Part shown: in pieces, positions 1 through 5,890 of the stretch
How the letters are laid out: every line of letters begins with the position of its first letter
How positions within the stretch are numbered: the first letter of the stretch is position 1
Assembly (NCBI GenBank): GCA_002395865.1
Contig: DGVE01000170.1
Location: forward strand, 1-5,890
Length of the DNA: 5,890 bases
DNA from: Lachnospiraceae bacterium UBA4292
GTDB taxonomy: Bacteria > Bacillota > Clostridia > Lachnospirales > Lachnospiraceae
Reading direction: 5' to 3'
The notes under the pieces: model-generated
The model's database searches: none
The model's input: only the letters and a program-made list of their open reading frames with translations
What the model was told of the DNA's origin: nothing
Program-made: the position numbers and the translations under genes

Positions 1-497
<497 letters not shown>

Positions 498-510
498 TTA
501 ATAAAATATA

Positions 511-1002
511 TTAGTTTTCGTCTGCGCTGCCTCTTAAAAGGCCTGTAACGCCCGTGCGCACGAGCTGAAGTATCTCAAAGGGCTTTAAAAGCTCAATGAA
601 TGCTTCGATCTTCTGCATTCCGCCCGTCATCTCGAGCATCATGGAATTGGAATAGATGTCAACGATATTCGCGCGGAAAATGCCTGCTATCTCGGTGATC
701 TTGTGTCTGTTCTCAGCGTTGGCCGATACCTTGATGAGTACCAGCTCCCTCGTAACCGACTTGTTGGGGGCGAGATTCGTGATCTCTACCACGTCGACCA
801 GCTTCGCGAGCTGCTTCTCGATCTGCTCCAAGACCTCAGGCTCACCGTTTGCGACCACTGTCATGCGTGAATACAGGGGGTTCTCAGTCTCACCCACTGT
901 GAGGCTGTCGATATTGTAGCCTCTGCGGCTGAACAGACCCGAAACGCGGCTCAGAACACCGGCCTGATTATCCACGAGAAGTGAAAGCACTATCTGGCTC
1001 AT
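511..1002 (-). CDS. ilvN: Acetolactate synthase small (regulatory) subunit
   Basis: Regulatory subunit of acetohydroxyacid synthase. It activates the catalytic IlvB subunit and carries the valine feedback site. The 163-residue product has the normal family length. An N-terminal ACT domain (about residues 3-77) contains DNQAGVLSRVSGLFSRRGYN; Asn12, Gly15 and Asn30 line up with E. coli IlvH Asn11, Gly14 and Asn29, which contact valine, so feedback inhibition is probably retained (inference). The C-terminal small-subunit domain begins near TRELVLIKV (about 84) and runs to about 157. The start at 1002 is supported by AAAGGAGG (complement of 1009-1016), and the stop is TAA. The gene is first after a strong promoter and is followed 25 bases later by ilvC. 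The large subunit gene, usually directly upstream, is absent; htrA is there instead. The name ilvH is also used for this family. Confidence 0.96.
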   Translation of the reverse strand: MSQIVLSLLVDNQAGVLSRVSGLFSRRGYNIDSLTVGETENPLYSRMTVVANGEPEVLEQIEKQLAKLVDVVEITNLAPNKSVTRELVLIKVSANAENRHKITEIAGIFRANIVDIYSNSMMLEMTGGMQKIEAFIELLKPFEILQLVRTGVTGLLRGSADEN

Positions 1003-1038
1003 AGTTACCCTCCTTTCCCGAAAAATGAGTCTGGACGT

Positions 1039-1067
1039 ATTCTATCAGTCCTTTCATAAAATGTCAA
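1039..1067 (-). promoter_or_regulatory. Sigma-A promoter of ilvN-ilvC
   Basis: Read on the minus strand, a perfect -35 box TTGACA (1067-1062) is followed by a 17-bp spacer and a -10 box TAGAAT (1044-1039). The three bases before the -10 box are TGA, which fits the extended -10 motif. Transcription should start near 1032, leaving a leader of about 30 nt before the ilvN start codon that holds little more than the ribosome binding site. The hexamers and spacing are seen directly; promoter activity is inferred. Confidence 0.82.
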
Positions 1068-1110
1068 TATAATCTGTGATTATCGGATATGATTATTTAT
1101 GCCATTTATT

Positions 1111-1125
1111 ATAACCTATAGTTAT
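1111..1125. promoter_or_regulatory. Candidate LysR-type regulator operator upstream of ilvN
   Basis: ATAAC-CTATA-GTTAT is a 5-bp-arm inverted repeat with a 5-bp spacer containing the T-N11-A pattern typical of LysR-family sites. Its centre lies about 86 bp upstream of the predicted ilvN transcription start, slightly further than the usual -65. A second small palindrome, TCATTATGA (1127-1135), sits next to it, and TGATTAT occurs twice (1077-1083 and 1090-1096) between it and the promoter. No regulator gene is in the window, so the bound protein is unknown. The region is AT-rich, so chance dyads are possible. Confidence 0.4.
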
Positions 1126-1138
1126 CTCATTATGATAG

Positions 1139-1169
1139 ATGTGCCCTGCGGCACAGCCGCAGGGCACAT
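1139..1169 (-). terminator. Strong hairpin after htrA; possible terminator or 3'-end stabiliser
   Basis: A perfect 14-bp stem (core GTGCCCTGCGGC paired with GCCGCAGGGCAC) closes a 3-base loop. It begins 27 bases after the htrA stop codon, in the gap before the ilvN promoter. Its position suggests that it ends or protects htrA mRNA. Neither strand has a run of T after the stem, so it is not a canonical intrinsic terminator. It may act with Rho, block 3' exonucleases or insulate the ilv promoter. The structure is certain; the function is inferred. Confidence 0.5.
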
Positions 1170-1195
1170 TAACACGATTCAGATGTCAAAACTGA

Positions 1196-2743
1196 TTACT
1201 GATTGTTATTCTCCTGAAAATCCTTCCTAAAGCCCAGAGTCACATTGGCAGTCTTCTCGACATACTCCCTGTTTCTTCCGCTGCCTTCGATGGTATAGTA
1301 AGTGATCGTCACGGTCTCGCCGCCCTCGTAGTAAGCGAGCTCATCTACCATCTCCTCCCATGTGGAGACCTTCCTGTCGCCGATAGCGGTGATGATGTCG
1401 TATGAGGCAAGTCCTGCCTTCTCTGCGGGTCCGTTCTCCACAGTATCACCTATAAGAACGCCGTAGTTGCTCGAATACTCTGTGCTTGAGTAAACGCCCA
1501 GATAGCAGATTTTATCTTCATCGGTGACCTTCTCTCTCACTACAGTCGTCCTGTTCATGAGGTCCTCGATGATATCGCCTGCGGATGTTATGGGGATAGC
1601 GTAGCCGATGCCCTCGACATCCTCTGAAGCGTACTTGGCCGAATTGATGCCTATGAGCTCACCGTTTATATTGAAGAGTCCGCCGCCCGAATTGCCGGGG
1701 TTGATGGCTGCATCGGTCTGAAGAAGAGTCCTCGTAACGCCGTTTATCGTAACATTGCGGTTGAGGGCAGATACATAACCTACCGTTACAGACTGTCCGA
1801 AGCCGAGAGCGTTACCTATGGCTATGACACCGTTGCCGGGCTTTAAGTTATCCGAATTGCCAACGGTCGCTATCTTTATCGAGTCGAGCGTGTCCTGATC
1901 GATATCGTCAAGCTTAACACCGACCACTGCCAGATCCGCCTCCTCATCGTAGCCCTTTATATATGCGTCGACCGTGTCATCGTTGCAGAATATGATACTG
2001 ATCTCGGATGAGTCCACTGAATATCCGTAGCTTGAATAATCTGTGGGAAGCACCACATGTGCGTTGGTCACTATCAGAAGCTCCTCGTCGTTCTCGCCGA
2101 TAATAACTCCGCTTCCCGCACCCGTTGCGGGGTACTCGGAGCTTCCGCCGCCGAACCAGCTCCAGTTTCTTCCGGTCACCTTATAGACCGTCTCATTCGT
2201 AACAGCCACTACCGAAGGCATGACCTCCTCGACCACAGCCGAGACATCCATGTACTCCGCGCTGACCCTCTCGGTCGTCGATATCGTGGGAGCTGCCGCA
2301 TTTCTTTCACTCACTTCATCTCCCGCCTTCACGGCATCGGAGCTTTTCGAAGTCATGTCATCGGCCTTGTCATCCGAGTGGGTAAGCGTTGCTCTCTCAC
2401 CGTTTTCTCCCTGCTCGACTATCGCAGCCTTCTGGTCCAGATAACCTGCCACCTTAAGTCCGCCGAAGGTCATGAGGGATGCCGCAGCAGCAAGTCCGAG
2501 ACCCGCGAATACATTTGCGACCACATGCTTCTTTTTCTTAGGCTCCTTCACCTGAGGCTCCTTGTATGCGCTGTAGATCTCCTCCATGTCAGGCCGGTCG
2601 CCCGAAGGTCCGCTGCCACTCGGCTGATTGTTTACAGGCTCATCGCCTGCGGGCTGATCACCCATCCGGACCTGCTCGAAGCTCTGAGCGCTGTCGCACT
2701 GTTCGGTGTTCATATTCTCCTGTTCATTATCCAAATAATCCAT
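1196..2743 (-). CDS. htrA: HtrA/DegP-like membrane-anchored serine protease with PDZ domain
   Basis: Surface quality-control protease that probably degrades or refolds misfolded exported proteins. The 515-residue product has a hydrophilic cytoplasmic N-terminus (1-70) rich in Asp, Asn, Pro and Gly, a basic KKKK stop (about 69-72), one membrane helix (about 74-101) and an Asp/Ser/Thr/Lys-rich linker to about 160. A trypsin-like domain (about 165-400) and one PDZ domain (about 412-505) follow. The catalytic triad is complete: His229 in VTNAHVV, Asp270 in EEADLAVVG and Ser352 in INPGNSGGGL. One-TM, one-PDZ layout is standard for Gram-positive HtrA. The start at 2743 has a perfect AGGAGG (complement of 2751-2756) seven bases upstream. 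Met11 also follows an AGGAG, but only three bases away, so it is less likely. The neighbours are the DUF1294 gene 98 bases upstream and ilvN downstream; it is probably its own unit. No CssR-like box was recognised upstream. Confidence 0.95.
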   Translation of the reverse strand: MDYLDNEQENMNTEQCDSAQSFEQVRMGDQPAGDEPVNNQPSGSGPSGDRPDMEEIYSAYKEPQVKEPKKKKHVVANVFAGLGLAAAASLMTFGGLKVAGYLDQKAAIVEQGENGERATLTHSDDKADDMTSKSSDAVKAGDEVSERNAAAPTISTTERVSAEYMDVSAVVEEVMPSVVAVTNETVYKVTGRNWSWFGGGSSEYPATGAGSGVIIGENDEELLIVTNAHVVLPTDYSSYGYSVDSSEISIIFCNDDTVDAYIKGYDEEADLAVVGVKLDDIDQDTLDSIKIATVGNSDNLKPGNGVIAIGNALGFGQSVTVGYVSALNRNVTINGVTRTLLQTDAAINPGNSGGGLFNINGELIGINSAKYASEDVEGIGYAIPITSAGDIIEDLMNRTTVVREKVTDEDKICYLGVYSSTEYSSNYGVLIGDTVENGPAEKAGLASYDIITAIGDRKVSTWEEMVDELAYYEGGETVTITYYTIEGSGRNREYVEKTANVTLGFRKDFQENNNQ

Positions 2744-2797
2744 TGTAATACCTCCTGTATATGTCAGAGGGAAGTCCCTCCCGCTTTCGTCTTACAG

Positions 2798-2823
2798 GTC
2801 ACAGGATACCGCTCAATTGTGAC
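2798..2823. repeat. Inverted repeat GTCACA-N14-TGTGAC upstream of htrA
   Basis: Two perfect 6-bp arms (2798-2803 and 2818-2823) are separated by 14 bases, centred about 67 bases upstream of the htrA start codon. They could form a regulator-binding dyad or a weak mRNA hairpin. A second short hairpin, GAGGG-N4-CCCTC (2767-2780), lies between it and the ribosome binding site. I could not define a convincing -35/-10 pair in this 98-base gap, so the htrA promoter is unplaced. The repeats are seen directly; a regulatory role is speculative. Confidence 0.3.
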
Positions 2824-2841
2824 GGAAATGTGTTTTGATTA

Positions 2842-3126
2842 TTAAAAAAACTTCACAATCAGGAACACCGCCAGAGCCGCATGTACTATGAGTATCGCAG
2901 GCATTCCGACCACGAAATACCAGTGTTTGGTCTTATGTCTGAACGCGTACATACCGGCCAGAGTACCGATACTTCCGCCCACCGCGCTCACAATGAACAG
3001 GGTCTTCTCAGGTATCCTCCAGGCGCCCTTCTTGGCCTTCGACTTGTCGGCTCACATTACCGCAAAGCCCGCGATATTCATTATCACGAGATAGCCGATT
3101 ATGATCCATATTAAAATGTCAGGCAT
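2842..3126 (-). pseudogene. DUF1294 small membrane protein gene interrupted by in-frame TGA at codon 25
   Basis: Reading from ATG at 3126 to TAA at 2842 gives 95 codons in one frame, with a single internal stop, TGA, at 3054-3052 (codon 25). Before it lies a hydrophobic helix (residues 4-24). After it come ADKSKAKKGAWRIPEKTLF (26-44), GGSIGTLAGMYAFRHKTKHWYF (within 50-71) and a C-terminal helix to residue 94. The DK, RIPE, GG, RHKT-H and GMP elements are the DUF1294 signature, and the length is normal. The function of the family is unknown; it is a small integral membrane protein with about three helices. The stop falls at the residue before A-D-K, where many relatives have Gly in M-G-x-D-K; GGA to TGA would be one base change. 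No frameshift or other damage is visible, so the mutation is recent, a sequencing error, or readthrough occurs. The gene starts 12 bases after the permease stop with GGAAG eight bases ahead, so it is probably co-transcribed with the ABC genes. Confidence 0.85.
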
Positions 3127-3138
3127 ATTCTTTACTTC

Positions 3139-5586
3139 CTATTCCCTCTCTCTGACATTGTCAGCGATATTCCACTTTTTCATGCTCCTCATGGCCAGCT
3201 GATGGCTTATCAGAAGGTAGAAGAACACGAGAAGCACCGTCACGGCATATTCTCTGATACCGCTCGAGAACACAAAGGTCTCATCGATCGTCCCCAGCCG
3301 CGCGAGCACATTCGAGGCGAATAGATAACCGAGCCACAGCCCTATGACGGATGACACCGCGAACTGCCAGAACGTATGCATGTAACGGCTAACGGATATC
3401 TCCGAGCGCTGAAAGCCGATCGCGCGCAGTATACTTAAGCTGTGCGTATTCTCCTGAAGGCTGGTCATCGCGGTGTTGAAAAGAATGACAAATCCGATGA
3501 TGACGGCAAATCCCGTGAGTATGTATGCCGCAACGTCGTAGGTCCCGAAAAGGTCCAGATTATAGCGGTAAAACGACGGAATGAAAAGTATGAACTTGAG
3601 CTGAGCCTTCTCGTTCTCCAGAAGATACTCCACGAGCTCCTTTTCATGTCCCTCCCCGAGCTTACCTATTATGCAGCACAGATCGTGCTTTGCCCTCTCA
3701 TCCTGCGCAGCGATATCCCGCGCGGTAGCAAGCGAGATGTACTGGATCCTGTTGGCGCTCTGTGCCGACAGCCCCGCCACCTTCAGCGCCACGCTGCCGA
3801 AATACACGGTATCTCCCGCGTCGACACCCAGATCCGCCGCCGCGTATCTGTCGATTATGATCTCACCGTCCCCGGGAACGATCTCCTCACCGGACACGGA
3901 ATAAATTCCTATCAGCTTTGTATCCGGCGATACGGCATTTACATTGACCCTTCTTTCACCATTTTCGCTCTTCAGCTTCACATCGTAGTACAGAAGCTCC
4001 TGGGCGTCGTTCACATATCCGAGCTCATTCAGTCTGTCAGACAGACCACTGTCCGCTTCCGCGTCCGTAAAGACCTGAAAGTCATAGTGTATCCTTTCGT
4101 CGAATGTCTCGGTTATGGTGTGATTCTTCGCCGCTATAAATGAAAATGAAGCGAATATGAGCATCGTCGAAGCCGATATGAATACGATCGCCACCGCGGA
4201 GCGAACTCCCGCGCGAAGGTTTGATATCAGACTGAACTTTATCATGGGCGGCAGCCTGTGCGTAATTGCATCCAGCCATCCGGGTATCCTCACGGGCCTG
4301 CTCACGCGTCTTGCCATGGCCTCGACCGGACTTACGCGTGTGAGCAGAGTCGCGGTAAGAAGTGTGGCTCCCACGCAGACCGCAAATGAAAGCGAAGCCC
4401 ATTTTATCGTCGAAAGGACATCTATATGATATGTAAATGAAGGCAGCGGGAAGAAGTTTTCAAAATACACTCCCACATACCGCATGATGCCGTAACCTAT
4501 GCCGCAGCCTATGACGAGTCCGGTCACCGTGACCGCTATACTCAGCTTGCAAAAGAGCCACCTTACGCACTCGCTCTGAAAGCCCAGAGCCCGCAGTATC
4601 CCTATCTCCCGCCGGCTCTGTCTTATTATCATGGACATGAACAGAAATACTATGCCCAGTGTTATGGCGAAGAATACCGTGGGACAGTACACTATCAGCG
4701 AATAGATTGGATACAGATTCTTATCTATACGGAGCTTTACCGGAGAGTCGTCATACGTGTAGCTTCCGCGGATGCTCATCCTCTCCTCTATGACCTCCTC
4801 GACCGCGCGGTGCACAGCCCCGGCGTCGTACCCTTCCTCATAATAGAGCAGGAACTGATTGCAGAAGTGTGTAAATACCGTTCCTGTCTTCAGCTCCTCT
4901 AACGCCGCGTCCTTCTCCTTAGTATCGAGCAGCTCGTTTATCTCGCGCTTGGCTCGGGTGTTCATGAGCCATCTGACATCGCCGTACTGAGCCTCATACG
5001 CCTCCGAAACGGTCTGCGCAGACATGTAAGCGAAGCCGAAATCGTAGTTGATACCCCAGTCCCTGTCGGTCTTTTTGGTGCTGAGCGTCTCGGGGCGGCT
5101 CACTATCCCCTCCACACAGCAGGAATAGTACTCGCCGAAGATATTGAACATCACCGTATCACCGACTTTTATGTCGTGGTATTTGGCAAAATTATATTCG
5201 AGGAGGACTCCGTTCTTCTCCCCGCTCTCCTTCTTTTCCCAGTATTTGAACTCCTGTCTGTCTTCGTCATCGAACGAATAGATGCGGGCCGAGAGATAGT
5301 TCCCGTCCTGCTTCTTCATCACCGTATCCAGATAGTATCTCGCCTCGCAGTCCGCCACGCCGTCTATGCGCTTAAGCCTTTCGGCCAGATAATCCAGAGT
5401 CATTCTGGTCGATATCACTCCGTCGGGATAACCGTACCCCTTCACATAATCGGTGAGTGAACGCTCAAGTGACACGTAACTGCTCGAGAGCCCGGCCGTC
5501 AGTCCGAAGCCCATGGCCACGATGATCGCAAGGGAAATGAGGAGCTTATGATATCTTTTTATAAGACCTGTAAGCATGCCCTTCAT
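3139..5586 (-). CDS. FtsX-like ABC transporter permease, large two-repeat type
   Basis: Membrane subunit of an ABC system of the MacB/FtsX (type VII) superfamily, which moves substrates or transmits force across the membrane rather than importing small solutes. From Met at 5586 it has 815 residues. In that numbering, membrane helices lie near 15-33, 293-321, 346-371, 393-417, 464-486, 683-705, 738-761 and 780-798. This is two repeats of one helix, a large extracytoplasmic domain (about 34-292 and 487-682) and three helices. Both repeats carry the cytoplasmic coupling motif: RREIGILRALGFQ (325-337) and SLSILRAIGFQRSE (716-729). The frame opens further upstream at 5643, with GAGG nine bases before that ATG, but that start would overlap the ATPase gene by 38 bases and add a 19-residue basic tail. 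Met at 5586 gives the usual short cytoplasmic N-terminus but has only a distant GAGG, so the start is uncertain. The stop is TAG. Substrate unknown. Confidence 0.9.
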   Translation of the reverse strand: MKGMLTGLIKRYHKLLISLAIIVAMGFGLTAGLSSSYVSLERSLTDYVKGYGYPDGVISTRMTLDYLAERLKRIDGVADCEARYYLDTVMKKQDGNYLSARIYSFDDEDRQEFKYWEKKESGEKNGVLLEYNFAKYHDIKVGDTVMFNIFGEYYSCCVEGIVSRPETLSTKKTDRDWGINYDFGFAYMSAQTVSEAYEAQYGDVRWLMNTRAKREINELLDTKEKDAALEELKTGTVFTHFCNQFLLYYEEGYDAGAVHRAVEEVIEERMSIRGSYTYDDSPVKLRIDKNLYPIYSLIVYCPTVFFAITLGIVFLFMSMIIRQSRREIGILRALGFQSECVRWLFCKLSIAVTVTGLVIGCGIGYGIMRYVGVYFENFFPLPSFTYHIDVLSTIKWASLSFAVCVGATLLTATLLTRVSPVEAMARRVSRPVRIPGWLDAITHRLPPMIKFSLISNLRAGVRSAVAIVFISASTMLIFASFSFIAAKNHTITETFDERIHYDFQVFTDAEADSGLSDRLNELGYVNDAQELLYYDVKLKSENGERRVNVNAVSPDTKLIGIYSVSGEEIVPGDGEIIIDRYAAADLGVDAGDTVYFGSVALKVAGLSAQSANRIQYISLATARDIAAQDERAKHDLCCIIGKLGEGHEKELVEYLLENEKAQLKFILFIPSFYRYNLDLFGTYDVAAYILTGFAVIIGFVILFNTAMTSLQENTHSLSILRAIGFQRSEISVSRYMHTFWQFAVSSVIGLWLGYLFASNVLARLGTIDETFVFSSGIREYAVTVLLVFFYLLISHQLAMRSMKKWNIADNVRERE

Positions 5587-5605
5587 AGTCTTTTTCAGAA
5601 CCCTC

Positions 5606-5890
5606 TCACCACGCTGCCTCGCTGACCGAAAGCACGTGGTCATTGACCGTATCCTCTGTTATCCTGCCGTTCTTCATAACGATCGTCCTGTCGGCTATGC
5701 GGGCGATCTCCTGATTATGTGTCACTATCACGACTGTTTTTCCAAGCTCGCGGACCAGCTTCTCCAGACATTCAAGCACAGTCTTGCCTGTCTCAGAATC
5801 GAGTGAGCCCGTGGGCTCGTCACACAAGAAGAACTCCGGATCCTTCGCGAGCGCTCTGGCGATGGACACTCTCTGCTGCTGTCCGCCCGA
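5606..5890 (-). CDS. ABC transporter ATP-binding protein (MacB/LolD type), C-terminal 94 residues
   Basis: ATPase partner of the permease that follows 19 bases later. The frame is open to the right edge, so the start, Walker A and Q-loop are outside. The visible part begins inside the ABC signature SGGQQQR. Next come Walker B and the D-loop in [12 protein letters not shown] (catalytic Glu25 of this fragment), then the switch histidine His58 in [13 protein letters not shown] after the histidine and the short tail ending [13 protein letters not shown] are typical of the family that pairs with FtsX/MacB permeases. The internal Met at 5869 is not the start, because the signature motif lies before it. 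The stop is TGA at 5608-5606, at the expected family end, which shows that TGA is a normal stop in this genome. Which export or signalling task it powers is unknown. Confidence 0.95.
   Translation of the reverse strand, partial: SGGQQQRVSIARALAKDPEFFLCDEPTGSLDSETGKTVLECLEKLVRELGKTVVIVTHNQEIARIADRTIVMKNGRITEDTVNDHVLSVSEAAW

Noticed and set aside
1139..1169. CRISPR repeat or transposon end
   Set aside because: The palindrome occurs once, with no spacers, target duplications or transposase nearby.
1003..1195. T-box riboswitch or leader-peptide attenuator before ilvN
   Set aside because: The promoter sits only about 30 nt from the start codon, and the GC hairpin lies upstream of the promoter, not in the leader. 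No T-box sequence or run of Val/Leu/Ile codons was seen.
2057..2845. Plus-strand open frame of 262 codons
   Set aside because: It lies antisense to htrA, which has a full catalytic triad, PDZ domain and perfect ribosome binding site. Its translation is Arg/His/Leu-rich with no recognisable domain, as expected for a shadow frame.
3052..3054. TGA as selenocysteine, or a UGA-reassigned genetic code
   Set aside because: The family position is not a Cys/Sec site and I see no obvious SECIS hairpin right after the TGA. The ABC ATPase ends with TGA at its normal C-terminus, Trp is written TGG elsewhere, and no other gene contains an in-frame TGA.
2881..3114. Plus-strand frames of 77 and 68 codons in the region between htrA and the permease
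   Set aside because: The minus strand here encodes a clear DUF1294 protein (with one TGA). The plus frames show no domain and are explained as its shadows.
3442..4143. Plus-strand open frame of 233 codons
   Set aside because: Antisense to the FtsX-like permease. No family features; composition is that of a shadow frame.

Overview
The window looks like chromosomal DNA from a Gram-positive Clostridia-type bacterium, most likely Lachnospiraceae or a relative. This rests on the style of the proteins (a class I ketol-acid reductoisomerase with a [10 protein letters not shown] cofactor motif, a one-TM HtrA with a long cytoplasmic tail, a DUF1294 protein, a long FtsX-type permease) and on strong AGGAGG-like ribosome binding sites. 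Family-level placement is inference. All six genes lie on the minus strand, so transcription runs from high to low coordinates. The long plus-strand open frames are antisense shadows of these genes.

Right part (5890 down to 2842): a probable three-gene operon. It starts with the C-terminal part of a MacB/LolD-type ABC ATPase (start beyond the right edge), followed after 19 bases by a large FtsX-like ABC permease with eight predicted membrane helices in two 1+3 repeats. Twelve bases later comes a small DUF1294 membrane protein gene. It is intact along its whole length except for an in-frame TGA at codon 25, where the family normally has a sense codon. The substrate of the ABC system cannot be told from the sequence.

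Middle (2841 to 1139): a 98-base gap with a 6-bp-arm inverted repeat and a perfect AGGAGG site leads into htrA, a membrane-anchored trypsin-like serine protease with a PDZ domain and complete His-Asp-Ser triad. Just after htrA is a perfect 14-bp-stem hairpin that lacks a U tract.

Left part (1138 to 1): a textbook sigma-A promoter (TTGACA, 17 bp, TAGAAT with extended -10) with an upstream ATAAC-N5-GTTAT dyad of LysR-regulator type drives ilvN (acetolactate synthase regulatory subunit) and then ilvC (ketol-acid reductoisomerase, cut by the left edge). These are consecutive steps of valine, leucine and isoleucine synthesis. The catalytic subunit gene ilvB is not next to ilvN, and the roughly 30-nt leader leaves no room for a T-box or peptide attenuator. 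There is no CRISPR array, insertion sequence, tRNA or rRNA in the window, and I see no new multi-gene system. The most notable observation is the TGA-interrupted DUF1294 gene.
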